The position numbers and the translations under genes were made by a program. From Promicromonospora sp. Populi (GTDB lineage Bacteria > Actinomycetota > Actinomycetes > Actinomycetales > Cellulomonadaceae): a DNA stretch of 64,000 bases. Positions within the stretch are counted from its first letter, which is position 1, and each line of letters begins with the position of its first letter. The stretch spans positions 4,650,001 through 4,714,000 of the forward strand of contig NZ_CP163528.1 in the NCBI RefSeq assembly GCF_041081105.1, in the 5' to 3' direction. Under the pieces are notes generated by a model. It ran no database searches, was not told the origin of the DNA, and saw nothing but the letters and a program-made list of their open reading frames with translations. Shown piece by piece: positions 52,129 through 61,369 of this stretch.

Positions 52129-52626
52129 ATGAGGTTCGAGTATTTCGTTGGCCCGAACGACGAGGCCGCGGCACAGACCATCGACGGCGGAGAGATCTAC
52201 GGCAGCGTGGGCTCGCACGTCGTCGACCCCGCTTCGGTGCTGGGACAGCTGGAGCGGCTGCTCGGCGGCCCGGTCGGGGACGACGGCCTGCGCAGCGCGC
52301 AGCTCGTCGCGGAGAGCCCCGACGGCGCCCGTCTCGTGATCCGGCTGTCCAACCATCTGGTGTCGCTGTTCGGCATGGTGCGGCCGACGACGCTGGACGA
52401 CGTCGTCAGGCACTGGTCGCTGTCCCGGCGGTTCCGCCGGGCCGCTCCGGAGGACCTGAACGCCTTCGCCGCGGGGCTGCACGAGCTGTGCAAGGGCACC
52501 GGCAAGCGGGTCTACTGTCGCGCGACCGCGGACGACAGCGAGCTGAACCCCGTCATGGTCCCGGCCGGTGCCGGCGAGGCGGGCTCGGACCCGGCCGAGC
52601 CGCGCCCCTTGCCCCGTAGGCGCTGA
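52129..52626 (+). CDS. hypothetical protein
   Basis: A 165-residue protein I do not recognise, starting MRFEYFVGPNDEAAAQTIDGG. It has a mixed alpha/beta pattern (SVLGQLERLLGG, ARLVIRLSNHLVSLFGM, DDVVRHWSLSRRFRRA) and an Ala/Pro-rich tail ending in RRR. No signal peptide, membrane helix or metal motif. The ATG at 52129 has GGAAAG nine bases upstream; ATG 52111 is possible. It stands alone between a strong hairpin and a toxin-antitoxin-like module. Confidence 0.65.
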   Translation: MRFEYFVGPNDEAAAQTIDGGEIYGSVGSHVVDPASVLGQLERLLGGPVGDDGLRSAQLVAESPDGARLVIRLSNHLVSLFGMVRPTTLDDVVRHWSLSRRFRRAAPEDLNAFAAGLHELCKGTGKRVYCRATADDSELNPVMVPAGAGEAGSDPAEPRPLPRRR

Positions 52627-52653
52627 CGGCAGCTCCGGAGGGCACCGATTGAC

Positions 52654-52681
52654 GGATAGTGTCGCTCCTGCGACGCTATCC
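52654..52681. promoter_or_regulatory. inverted-repeat operator before the HTH/nucleotidyltransferase pair
   Basis: GGATAGTGTCG and CGACGCTATCC form an inverted repeat (10 of 11) with a six-base centre, three bases upstream of the ATG at 52684. TTGACG at 52649-52654 may be a -35 element that overlaps it. It fits autorepression by the HTH protein. Confidence 0.7.
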
Positions 52682-52683
52682 GT

Positions 52684-53352
52684 ATGGAGATCGTCACTGT
52701 CAGCGATGCCGCGGAGCGCTTGGCCCTGTCCGTTCGGCAGGTCCAACGGCTCGCGCACGCGGGTGACCTGGTGTCGATCGGCCCGGATCGACTCGACTGG
52801 GGATCGGTGCTACGCCACGAGGCGGCACACAAGGGGCATCAGCGACGGGCGTGGGCGGAGGCGACGGCCTGGGCAGCGATTGCGCTCCTTACCCATGTTG
52901 AGGTGACCTGGCTCGGGGAGGCGCAGCGGTCCCGTTTGAAGGGTGAGCTCAAGAGATCGACTCCTGAAGAACTTGTCGCTCGGACCCGCAATCGGGCAAC
53001 GGTGCATCGCCTCATGGGGCATCGGGCCGTGGTCGACAGGCTCGCAGACGAGGTAATTGGTTCTGGCAGCACCAGCGAAGTCGGCGAACTCACTGGTGCT
53101 ACGGGTGAGCAGGTTGATGGCTACGTCTCCGTTGCCAGGTACGACCGGCTGGTAACGCGCTACCGCCTCCGCAATGCCGTCGAGGAGGGCAACGTGACCC
53201 TTCGAGCGACTGCTTTCGACCTGGCGATCGCTGCCCAGATCGCCGAGCGGGGCGACGTTCTGGCAGGGCTTGATCTGGGTGCGTCTTTGGACCCCCGTGA
53301 GCGGTCGGCAGGCATGCGGTCGGTCAAGCAGGCTCTGGTGCGATCGCGGTGA
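52684..53352 (+). CDS. HTH protein, AbiEi-like antitoxin candidate
   Basis: A 222-residue protein with an N-terminal DNA-binding motif of excisionase/MerR-like type (VTVSDAAERLALSVRQVQRLAHAGDLVS) and a helical C-terminal domain with YDRLVTRYRLRN and VTLRATAFDLAIAAQIAER. The downstream gene overlaps it by GTGA and encodes a nucleotidyltransferase-fold protein. This order and coupling is that of type IV-like AbiE toxin-antitoxin pairs, in which the first gene represses the promoter through an inverted repeat, and one is present here. Its base composition is less GC-rich than neighbours. Assignment is contextual. Confidence 0.65.
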   Translation: MEIVTVSDAAERLALSVRQVQRLAHAGDLVSIGPDRLDWGSVLRHEAAHKGHQRRAWAEATAWAAIALLTHVEVTWLGEAQRSRLKGELKRSTPEELVARTRNRATVHRLMGHRAVVDRLADEVIGSGSTSEVGELTGATGEQVDGYVSVARYDRLVTRYRLRNAVEEGNVTLRATAFDLAIAAQIAERGDVLAGLDLGASLDPRERSAGMRSVKQALVRSR

Positions 53353-54101
53353 ACGATGGGCGGAGCGTCATCGATGTAGCGACGCCGATCGGCGGTTGGG
53401 CATTTCCGTGGCCGAACGTCGCCGAGATCGAGGCAGAGCTCCCGCATACGCACTGGACTCTGATCGGCGGCCTGATGGTGCAGTTGCACGCCATCAACCA
53501 CGGGCTCGACGTCGTGCGTCCGACGAACGACGTCGACATCGTCGTGCATGTCGAGACCGGCCGAGGCCGACCAAGGTCCACCGCGCAGGTCTTGACCGGC
53601 CTGGGCTACGAGATTCAGCCCGAGCACAACCGGCGGGAGCCTGTGGCTCACCGCTTCCGCCGTGGACAGGACACAGTCGACGTCGTGGTCGCCGATCATG
53701 CGGCCCCGAGAGTGCTGGAGCCGATGGCCGGCAACCGCATGGTGCCGATCGAGGGCGGTACCCAGGCGCTCAGACGGACGGTGAACGCTCACCTTGAGAT
53801 CGGCGGGCGCGAGAGCACGATCAGTGTTCCCGATCCGTATGGTGCGCTCATCATCAAGTCGGCGGCACACAAGGCCGACAGTCGCGATCCGGAACGCCAT
53901 CTGCTGGACGCGGCGGTGCTGCTCGCGTGTATCGACGATCCATACGCCGAGCTGGAGCGACCCGCGTCGGGAAGCGATCGCAGTCGACTCATCCACTTGC
54001 GCAGACATCTTGGAAGTTCACTGCACCCGGCCTGGCTGTCGCTCGATTCCCGGGCTCGATCAGACGGTCAGGCAGCTCTTGAGATCCTTGTCGACGGATG
54101 A
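53349..54101 (+). CDS. nucleotidyltransferase-fold protein, AbiEii-like toxin candidate
   Basis: A 250-residue protein with the nucleotidyltransferase signature: LIGGLMVQLHAINHG (GG motif) followed by VVRPTNDVDIVVHVE (the DxD metal-binding pair). Later segments DTVDVVVADHAAPRVLE (third acid) and PDPYGALIIKSAAHKADSRDPERHLLDAAVLL resemble AbiEii/DUF1814-like toxins. GTG start with GTGA overlap to the HTH gene. Such enzymes can inhibit translation by modifying tRNA in AbiE-like systems. Activity is inferred. Confidence 0.75.
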   Translation: MNDGRSVIDVATPIGGWAFPWPNVAEIEAELPHTHWTLIGGLMVQLHAINHGLDVVRPTNDVDIVVHVETGRGRPRSTAQVLTGLGYEIQPEHNRREPVAHRFRRGQDTVDVVVADHAAPRVLEPMAGNRMVPIEGGTQALRRTVNAHLEIGGRESTISVPDPYGALIIKSAAHKADSRDPERHLLDAAVLLACIDDPYAELERPASGSDRSRLIHLRRHLGSSLHPAWLSLDSRARSDGQAALEILVDG

Positions 54102-54169
54102 GCCCCAGGTCTAGGCCGCGGTGCAGACGGACGATGTGGGACATCGCCCGCGAGTAGGTAGTTTCCACA

Positions 54170-54183
54170 ACTGACAGGTCAGT
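54170..54183. promoter_or_regulatory. short inverted repeat ACTGAC-AG-GTCAGT
   Basis: A perfect six-base inverted repeat with a two-base centre, 63 bases before the ATG of the CBM13 protein. A candidate regulator site for that gene; no linked regulator gene is present. Confidence 0.45.
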
Positions 54184-54246
54184 AAGTTAGTCCGTACCTT
54201 GAGGTGTCGCCGCACCGACGCGGCGCAGACTTTGCCGGAGGATGTC

Positions 54247-56424
54247 ATGTCACCTGTTCGAAAGCTTGTCGGCGCGCTCGGCGCCGTCGTGCTCGCGGGT
54301 CTGTTGGGCGTAGTCGCCACACCAGCCGCGGTCGCGGCCACGACCGGCACGGTAGTCAGCTCGGCCAGCGGCAGGTGCCTCGACGTGGCCGGAGGCTCCA
54401 CCACTAACGGCACCCGGCCGCACATCTGGGACTGCGGCGCTGGCAACGCCAACCAGACCTGGACCTTCGCCGACGACGGCTCCCTGCGGGGCCTCGGCAA
54501 GTGCCTCGACGTCGCGAACGGCTCGACGGCGGACGGCGCCGTCGTCCACATGTGGGACTGCTTCAGCACGGTCGCGAGCCAGCGGTGGACCCTGAACGCA
54601 GCCGGCGACCTGGTGAACACGGCCGCGAACAAGTGCCTGGACGTCTCGGGCGGCGCGACGGCGAACGGCACCCAGCTCCAGCTCTGGACCTGCACCGGTG
54701 CCGCCAACCAGAAGTGGACCCACAGCGGAGGTTCCGTGACGCCACCCCCGGGCGCCGTGCTGCCCAACCCGAACAACCCGGACCTCGGCCCGAACGTCTC
54801 GATCTTCGACAAGTCCATGTCTGACGCGACGATCCAGGCCGAGCTCAACCGGGCCTTCAATGCCCAGGTGACCAACCAGTTCGGCACGCAGCGCGAGGCC
54901 ATGCTGTTCTTCCCCGGCTCCTACAACGTCGACGCGAACGTCGGCTTCTTTACCCAGGTCGCGGGCCTGGGCCTGGTGCCGGACGCCGTGAACATCAACG
55001 GCCACGTCCACGTCGAGGCCGACTGGTGGCCGGACGGCTCGCAGAACGCCACGCAGAACTTCTGGCGCTCCGCCGAGGGCCTGTCCGTGACGCCTCCCGA
55101 TGGCAACGACCGGTGGTCCGTCTCCCAGGCCGCGCCGTACCGGCGCATGCACCTGCGCGGCAACCTCGCCCTGTCCGACGGCGGTTGGTCGTCCGGCGGC
55201 TTCATCTCCGACACGCGGGTCGACGGCCAGATCAACTCCGGCACCCAGCAGCAGTTCCTCACCCGGAACTCCACGATGGGCAGCTGGACGGGCTCCAACT
55301 GGAACCAGATGTTCGTCGGCAGCACCGGGACGCCCGCGAGCAGCTTCCCGTCCCCGCCGTACACGACGATCGCCTCGACGCCGAAGATGGCCGAGAAGCC
55401 GTACCTCTACGTCGACAACACGGGCTCCTACCAGGTCTTCGTGCCCGCCGTCCGGACCAACTCCAGCGGCACCACCTGGGCGAACGGCAACCCGGCGGGC
55501 ACCACGCTGCCGATCAGCCAGTTCCACATCGTGCGCCCGGGTGACACCGCGGCGAGCATGAACACCGCCCTGGCCGCCGGACTGAACCTCCTGGTCACCC
55601 CCGGCACCTACAACATCAACCAGACCCTCCAGATCAACCGGGCGAACACGGTGGTCCTGGGTCTCGGCCTGGCGACGTTCGTGCCGCAGGGCGGGATCAA
55701 CGCCATGAACGTGGCCGACGTCGACGGCGTGCGCCTGGCCGGCATCATGTTCGATGCCGGTACCACCAACTCGAACGTGCTGCTCCAGGTGGGCCCGACC
55801 AACTCGTCGGCCGACCACGCGGCTAACCCGACAGTGCTGTCCGACGTGTTCATCCGCGTGGGCGGTTCCATCGCGGGCAAGGCCACGGTGAGCATGGAGG
55901 TCAACAGCGACGACGTGATCGGTGACCACGCGTGGATCTGGCGGGCCGACCACGGCAACGGCGGCACGGTGGGCTGGACGGTCAACACCGGCCGCAACGG
56001 CCTGATCGTGAACGGCGACGACGTGTCCATGTACGGCCTGTTCGTCGAGCACTACCAGCAGTACCAGACCATCTGGAACGGCGAGCGCGGGCGCACGTAC
56101 TTCTACCAGAACGAGCTCCCGTACGACCCGCCGAACCAGGCCGCCTACATGAACGGCACCACCCAGGGCTGGGCCGCGTACAAGGTCAACAACGCGGTCA
56201 CCGACCACCAGGCCTGGGGGCTCGGCAGTTACGTGTTCTTCAACGCGAACCCATCGGTGGTGAGCGCGCGGGCGTTCGAGGTCCCGGTCCGGCCGGGTGT
56301 CCAGTTCCGCAACATGGTCACCGTGTCGCTCGGCGGCGTGGGCACCATCACGAACGTCATCAACACCACGGGCCAGATCGTGAACAGCGGCCACCAGGTC
56401 ACGTTCCTGACTTCCGGGCCGTGA
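54247..56424 (+). CDS. secreted ricin-B (CBM13) protein with beta-helix domain
   Basis: A 725-residue secreted protein. After the signal peptide (LVGALGAVVLAGLLGVVATPAAVA) comes a ricin-type beta-trefoil/CBM13 domain with three repeats (GRCLDVAGGSTTNGT, GKCLDVANGSTADGA, NKCLDVSGGATANGT, each followed by a QxW), residues about 35-170. A Pro-rich linker leads to a large right-handed beta-helix-like region (MLFFPGSYNVDANVGFFTQVAGLGL; MHLRGNLALSDGGWSSGGFISDTRV; NTVVLGLGLATFVPQGG). Related proteins are polysaccharide-active, near GH55/pectate-lyase-like folds, but I cannot name the substrate. ATG 54247 follows CCGGAGGATGTC. Two strong hairpins follow the stop. Confidence 0.8.
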   Translation: MSPVRKLVGALGAVVLAGLLGVVATPAAVAATTGTVVSSASGRCLDVAGGSTTNGTRPHIWDCGAGNANQTWTFADDGSLRGLGKCLDVANGSTADGAVVHMWDCFSTVASQRWTLNAAGDLVNTAANKCLDVSGGATANGTQLQLWTCTGAANQKWTHSGGSVTPPPGAVLPNPNNPDLGPNVSIFDKSMSDATIQAELNRAFNAQVTNQFGTQREAMLFFPGSYNVDANVGFFTQVAGLGLVPDAVNINGHVHVEADWWPDGSQNATQNFWRSAEGLSVTPPDGNDRWSVSQAAPYRRMHLRGNLALSDGGWSSGGFISDTRVDGQINSGTQQQFLTRNSTMGSWTGSNWNQMFVGSTGTPASSFPSPPYTTIASTPKMAEKPYLYVDNTGSYQVFVPAVRTNSSGTTWANGNPAGTTLPISQFHIVRPGDTAASMNTALAAGLNLLVTPGTYNINQTLQINRANTVVLGLGLATFVPQGGINAMNVADVDGVRLAGIMFDAGTTNSNVLLQVGPTNSSADHAANPTVLSDVFIRVGGSIAGKATVSMEVNSDDVIGDHAWIWRADHGNGGTVGWTVNTGRNGLIVNGDDVSMYGLFVEHYQQYQTIWNGERGRTYFYQNELPYDPPNQAAYMNGTTQGWAAYKVNNAVTDHQAWGLGSYVFFNANPSVVSARAFEVPVRPGVQFRNMVTVSLGGVGTITNVINTTGQIVNSGHQVTFLTSGP

Positions 56425-56427
56425 TGA

Positions 56428-56465
56428 TTACCCCCGGGGGAGCGGCGATAGCTCCTCCGGGGTAA
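56428..56465 (+). terminator. first hairpin after the CBM13 gene
   Basis: TTACCCCCGGGGGAGC pairs with GCTCCTCCGGGGTAA, with one bulge and one mismatch, four bases after the stop codon. Confidence 0.7.
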
Positions 56466-56477
56466 CGAGTACACCTC

Positions 56478-56528
56478 GGGGCTGTGTTACTGAGAGCGAA
56501 CATTGTTCACTCTCAGTAACACAGCCCC
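56478..56528 (+). terminator. second, 24-bp stem hairpin before nhaA
   Basis: A 24-position stem (arms 56478-56501 and 56505-56528, beginning GGGGCTGTGTTACTGAGAG) with one mismatch and a three-base loop. No T run follows. It sits 73 bases before the nhaA start. Confidence 0.85.
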
Positions 56529-56601
56529 AGTGCGTGGTCCCGCCCGCCGCCGTCTACCGGGAGCGTCGGCTGACGACGTCGGCGTCTGGCATCCTTGAGC
56601 C

Positions 56602-58002
56602 GTGGCAGACCGGATCCCCACCGGAGTACCTACCCGGCCAGGACCCCGGCCAAGGGTGGACGTCCCGTACCCGCGCCTGTCGCCCGGGTTGCGCAACTAC
56701 TTCGCGACCGAGGGCGGCGGAGCGACGCTCCTGCTCGCGGCGTCGGCGATCGCGCTCGTGTGGGCGAACGTGGCAGGCGGCTCGTACGAGGCCCTGTGGG
56801 AGACGCCGGTCAATCTCACGGTCGGCACCTGGGAGCTGCATCTCACGCTGCACCACTGGGTGAACGACTTCCTCATGGCCGTGTTCTTCCTCGTGGTCGG
56901 CGTCGAGGTCAACCGCGAGCTCACCGTGGGCGAGCTGCGTACGTTCCGCGCGGCGTCCGTGCCGCTGTTCGGGGCCATCGGCGGGCTGGCCGTCCCGATC
57001 GGGATGTACCTGCTCCTCAACCCGTCCGGACCCGACGCGTCGGGCTGGGGTGTGCCGATGTCCACGGACACGGCGTTCGTGATCGGCGTGCTCGCACTGG
57101 TGGGGCCGCGCTGTCCCGACCAGCTTCGCATCTTCCTGCTGACGCTGGCGATCTTCGACGACATCGGCGCCATCACCCTGCTCGGCATCTTCTACTCCGA
57201 CACGCTGATGGTCGGTGCACTCGTCGCGGCCGGGGCGCTCACGATCGTCCTGTGCGTCATGCGCTGGCTCGGCATCTGGCAGATCGCGCCGTACCTGATC
57301 GTGGGCGCGATCCTCTGGGTGGTCGTCCTGGAGTCGGGCCTGCACCCCACCCTGGCGGGTGTGGTGGTGGGCCTCACGGTCCCCACCGCGAGGCGGGGGA
57401 ACGACGACGAGGTGCGGTTGCACCTCGGGTTCTACGGGCGGGCGTTCATCGAGGAGCTTGATCCCGCGCGCTCACGCCTCGCCGTCCGAGCCGTGCAGTC
57501 TGCCGTCCCGACCAGCGACCGGCTGCTCGACGCCCTGCACCCGCTGAGCTCCTACGTGATCGTGCCGGTGTTCGGGCTCGCGAACGCGGGCATCGTGCTG
57601 TCGGGCGAGTCGATCGGCGCAGCCGTGTCCAGCCCCGTGACCCTCGGCGTGCTGGTCGGCCTGGTGCTCGGCAAGGGCATAGGTGTGTTCGCCGGGGCGA
57701 TGATCGCGCTGGTGACCCGGCTGGGCACGCTGCCGGGCCAGGTCCGCTACGGACACCTGGCCGGCGGCGCATTCCTGTGCGGGATCGGCTTCACCATCGC
57801 CCTGTTCGTCAGCGATCTCGCCTTCGACGACGACGCCCTGATCAACGAGGCCAAGGTGGGCATCCTGGTGGGCTCAATCGTCTCGGGCATCATCGGCGCC
57901 GTGATCATCCGGTACTTCGGTGATCGCCTCCCGCTGTGCTCGCCGAACGAGTCGACGGGCCCGCCGCCGCTCCCCGAAGGGACCTGGCGCCCGCCGGTGT
58001 GA
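56602..58002 (+). CDS. nhaA: Na+/H+ antiporter NhaA
   Basis: A 466-residue membrane antiporter with about twelve helices. LRNYFATEGGGATLLLAASAIALVWAN at the N terminus, FFLVVGVEVNRELTVGEL, MSTDTAFVIGVLALVG and LAIFDDIGAITLLGIFY (with the essential Asp-Asp pair) are the NhaA hallmarks. The start is a GTG at 56602. Many actinobacterial NhaA proteins carry a C-terminal thioredoxin-like domain; here the protein ends after TWRPPV and a separate DsbA-like gene faces it 15 bases away. Role: sodium and pH homeostasis. Confidence 0.95.
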   Translation: MADRIPTGVPTRPGPRPRVDVPYPRLSPGLRNYFATEGGGATLLLAASAIALVWANVAGGSYEALWETPVNLTVGTWELHLTLHHWVNDFLMAVFFLVVGVEVNRELTVGELRTFRAASVPLFGAIGGLAVPIGMYLLLNPSGPDASGWGVPMSTDTAFVIGVLALVGPRCPDQLRIFLLTLAIFDDIGAITLLGIFYSDTLMVGALVAAGALTIVLCVMRWLGIWQIAPYLIVGAILWVVVLESGLHPTLAGVVVGLTVPTARRGNDDEVRLHLGFYGRAFIEELDPARSRLAVRAVQSAVPTSDRLLDALHPLSSYVIVPVFGLANAGIVLSGESIGAAVSSPVTLGVLVGLVLGKGIGVFAGAMIALVTRLGTLPGQVRYGHLAGGAFLCGIGFTIALFVSDLAFDDDALINEAKVGILVGSIVSGIIGAVIIRYFGDRLPLCSPNESTGPPPLPEGTWRPPV

Positions 58003-58017
58003 CGCCGTAGTGCCCGG

Positions 58018-58653
58018 TCAGGAGCGGGACGAGCGAGAAAACCTGCTGAAGCGGGCGCGCTTGCGCGACATCCCGATCGTGTCGCGCAGGTCGGTGACCG
58101 TGACGTCGCCCATGTACGGCTCGCCGTTGATGAACAGCGTGGGCGTGCCGTGCACACCGGCGTCGATGCCCTCCTGGTAGTCCGTTCGGACGGCTTCGGA
58201 GAACCGCTGTGCCGGCTCGCCGACCAGCGTGTCGGTGTCGAGGCCGAGCTGCTCCCCGTAGCGGACGATCGAGGCGTCGTCGAGCGAAGCCTGGTTCTTG
58301 AAGAGCAGGCCCGCCATCGGCCAGAACGCACCCTGATGACCCGCTGCCTCGGCCGCCAGCGCCGCCGTCAGCGCGAACGGGTGCGGCTCGAACAGGGGGA
58401 AGTGGCGCCAGACCAGGCGGATCTGGCCGTCGGAGTTCTTGATCAGCTCGTGCAGCACGGGCTTGGCTGCGCCGCAGTACGGGCACTCGAAGTCGCCGAA
58501 CTCCACGATCGTGAACGGCGCCTCGGGGTTGCCGAATGCCCAGCGGAGCGCGAAGTCGGAGTCGTGGGTACCGGCCGGTGCGGCACTCTGCGCGGAGATC
58601 GGTGCCGCTTCCTGCGCGCCGCTGTCGGGTTCTTCGGTCGTCATGGGATCCAT
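58018..58653 (-). CDS. DsbA-family thioredoxin-fold protein
   Basis: A 211-residue thioredoxin-fold protein with the CPYC active site in VEFGDFECPYCGAAKPVLHEL, a helical insert (AFWPMAGLLFKNQASLDD) and the cis-Pro loop VHGTPTLFINGEPY. There is no signal peptide, so it appears cytoplasmic. It closely resembles the thioredoxin domain fused to NhaA in other actinobacteria and is encoded convergent to nhaA. The basic tail (RKRARFSRFSRSSRS) is unusual. ATG 58653 or 58644 may be the start. Confidence 0.87.
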   Translation of the reverse strand: MDPMTTEEPDSGAQEAAPISAQSAAPAGTHDSDFALRWAFGNPEAPFTIVEFGDFECPYCGAAKPVLHELIKNSDGQIRLVWRHFPLFEPHPFALTAALAAEAAGHQGAFWPMAGLLFKNQASLDDASIVRYGEQLGLDTDTLVGEPAQRFSEAVRTDYQEGIDAGVHGTPTLFINGEPYMGDVTVTDLRDTIGMSRKRARFSRFSRSSRS

Positions 58654-58672
58654 CGTCGCACCGTCCCGCGCG

Positions 58673-59011
58673 CTACCGGAGATGCGCGGCGAGTGCCGTG
58701 CGCCGCCGGCCGATCGTGGCGGCCTGTTCGTCGAGGGTTGCCGCCAGGTCGAGGAGGTGTGCGCGCAGCTCGGTGCACGGTTCGAGGCGCGGCTCGGGCC
58801 CGTCGGCGCAGGGCAGGTAGCGCCGGATCCCGTCGGAATCGAGCCCAGCGGCGTACAGCCCCTGGATCTGCTGGACGATCAGCGGGGCGTCGTCCGCGTA
58901 CGCCCGATAGCCGTTGCCTGCCCGCGCCGGCACGAGGAGGCTCTGGTCCTCGTAGTAGCGCAGTGCTCGCCGGCTGACGCCGGTGCGCTCGGACAGCTCA
59001 CCGATCAACAT
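58673..59011 (-). CDS. MerR-family regulator
   Basis: A 112-residue regulator beginning MLIGELSERTGVSRRALRYYEDQSLLVPAR, the MerR winged-helix motif, followed by a long dimerisation helix. C-terminal cysteines (LPCADGPEP, EPCTEL) might sense a metal or thiol, though CadR/ZntR-type patterns are not complete. The ATG at 59011 has CGGGAG upstream; longer readings to 59095 add unrelated residues. It is divergent from an RBBP9-like hydrolase whose promoter has the 19-base spacer that MerR proteins act on. Confidence 0.88.
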   Translation of the reverse strand: MLIGELSERTGVSRRALRYYEDQSLLVPARAGNGYRAYADDAPLIVQQIQGLYAAGLDSDGIRRYLPCADGPEPRLEPCTELRAHLLDLAATLDEQAATIGRRRTALAAHLR

Positions 59012-59042
59012 CCTGAACTCCCGTTCCCAGAGCCCTCCGGTG

Positions 59043-59073
59043 TTGACCTTCACACCGGCGTGAGCCCTTATCG
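59043..59073 (+). promoter_or_regulatory. MerR-type promoter with 19-bp spacer
   Basis: TTGACC (59043) and TTATCG (59068) are separated by exactly 19 bases, and the spacer contains a dyad, TCAC-ACCGGC-GTGA. This is the architecture activated by MerR-family proteins through DNA untwisting. Transcription would begin almost at the GTG start (59083), giving a leaderless or nearly leaderless mRNA. Confidence 0.75.
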
Positions 59074-59082
59074 TCACCGCCT

Positions 59083-59685
59083 GTGACCTCTTCAACCCCC
59101 ACAGCCGTTGCTCATTCCCCGCGTCGCGTCGTCATCGTGCCCGGATACGGAGCCGGGCCTGGCGACCACTGGTTCCCGTGGTTGCAGGGTTCCCTCGTCG
59201 CTGACGGCGTCGCGGCGAGCGTCGTCGCGCTGCCGACCCCGGACGCTCCGGTGGCTCACGAGTGGGAGGCAGCCGTCGCCGCGGCGCTCGGTGCGCCCGG
59301 TCCCGGGACCTGGGTCGTCGCGCACTCGCTGGGCGGCATCACCACCCTGCGCGTCCTTGCGGCGCTGCCAGAGCCCTGGTCGCTCGGCGGGCTGGTCCTG
59401 GTGTCCGGGTTCACGGGACCGCTGAACGCACTCCCGATGCTCGACGGATACCTCGGGGCCGACGTCGACGTGGAGCGGGTGCGTGACCATGTGGCAGAAC
59501 GGGTCATGATCCGGTCCGACGCCGACGAGCTCGTGCCGCCCTCCGCCTCCGATGCGCTGGCGGCGCGGCTCGTCGCCAGGCGGCACGTCGTGCCGGGCGC
59601 GGGCCACTTCCTCGCCGACGACGGCATCACCGCGCTGCCCACCGTGCGGAGCGCTCTGCATCGGAGCGAGCGGCCGCCTCACTAG
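59083..59685 (+). CDS. RBBP9/YdeN-like serine hydrolase
   Basis: A 200-residue alpha/beta hydrolase of the RBBP9 group: VVIVPGYGAGPGDHWFPWLQ at the N terminus, nucleophile elbow VVAHSLGGIT, Asp in IRSDADELVPP and His in VVPGAGHFLADD. The GTG at 59083 lies just after the MerR-type promoter. Its stop overlaps the convergent TetR gene by four bases. Substrate unknown. Confidence 0.87.
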   Translation: MTSSTPTAVAHSPRRVVIVPGYGAGPGDHWFPWLQGSLVADGVAASVVALPTPDAPVAHEWEAAVAAALGAPGPGTWVVAHSLGGITTLRVLAALPEPWSLGGLVLVSGFTGPLNALPMLDGYLGADVDVERVRDHVAERVMIRSDADELVPPSASDALAARLVARRHVVPGAGHFLADDGITALPTVRSALHRSERPPH

Positions 59686-60254
59686 CGGCGGTGCGGCCCC
59701 GTCGCGGCGTCGAGCAGCGTCTCCGCCGCCGCCCGCGCCTGGTGCGCGGCTTCTGGAGTGCCCGAGATGGCTGCGGTGGTCTGCGCGCCCTCGGCCAGGA
59801 TGGCGAGCTGCGGCGCGAGGGTGGGCGGGGCTCCGGCGTCGGCCACGAGGCGGGCGACGTACTCCTGGAAGGTGCGCTTCTGCTCGCGGACGGCGTCCGT
59901 CACGGCGGGCGACGACGCGCCGAGCTCGCCGTGGACGTTGATGAACGCGCATCCGCAGAAGTCCGGCTCCCGAAACCAGGCGTCGAGGAAGTCGAAGATC
60001 GCCAGGATGCGCTCGCGGGCCGTCGTGGCCCGCTCCGACGCGGACGCGAGCCTGCTGTCCCAGATCGCGGTGCGGTGGTGCAGGACGGCGACGATCAGCT
60101 CGTCCTTCGAGGCGAAGAGCGAGTAGATGCGCTTGAGCGACACCCCCGCCGCCGTCCGTACCGCGTCCATGCCCACGGCCTGGACACCGCGCGTGTAGAA
60201 CAGCTGGTCCGCGGCCTGGACCACGCTCTCGCGAGCGGTCGCTTCGTCGATCAT
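59682..60254 (-). CDS. TetR-family repressor (second)
   Basis: A 190-residue regulator with HTH at about 8-52 (ESVVQAADQLFYTRGVQAVGMDAVRTAAGVSLKRIYSLFASKDEL in three helices) and the CGCAFINVHGELG motif also present in the other TetR of this window. ATG 60254 is the start; the longer frame to 61283 is antisense to the next gene and rejected. It is divergent from an alpha/beta hydrolase with two palindromes between them, one identical in core to the operator at 18468. The pair thus mirrors the first TetR/hydrolase pair. Confidence 0.9.
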   Translation of the reverse strand: MIDEATARESVVQAADQLFYTRGVQAVGMDAVRTAAGVSLKRIYSLFASKDELIVAVLHHRTAIWDSRLASASERATTARERILAIFDFLDAWFREPDFCGCAFINVHGELGASSPAVTDAVREQKRTFQEYVARLVADAGAPPTLAPQLAILAEGAQTTAAISGTPEAAHQARAAAETLLDAATGPHRR

Positions 60255-60295
60255 CCGATCCCACCTCAATCTTTCCGCCCCGCGCGACTTGCGCT

Positions 60296-61223
<928 letters not shown>

Positions 61224-61271
61224 CCGCCCGGACGGCTGACACCGTCGGGCATGTGCTCGCCTGACCGCGTC

Positions 61272-61325
61272 GGCAGTTTGCACTGAGGTCTGTCCAGCCC
61301 CGGACCGACCTCAGTGCTAACTGCC
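61272..61325. terminator. 19-bp stem hairpin between convergent genes
   Basis: GGCAGTTTGCACTGAGGTC pairs with GACCTCAGTGCTAACTGCC (18 of 19) and inner pairs extend it. CAAACTGCC at 61338 repeats part of the arm. It lies between the hydrolase and the convergent HxlR gene and could end both transcripts. Confidence 0.8.
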
Positions 61326-61369
61326 GAGTCTGCGGGACAAACTGCCGACTGCTCGGGCGGGGCCGCGGG

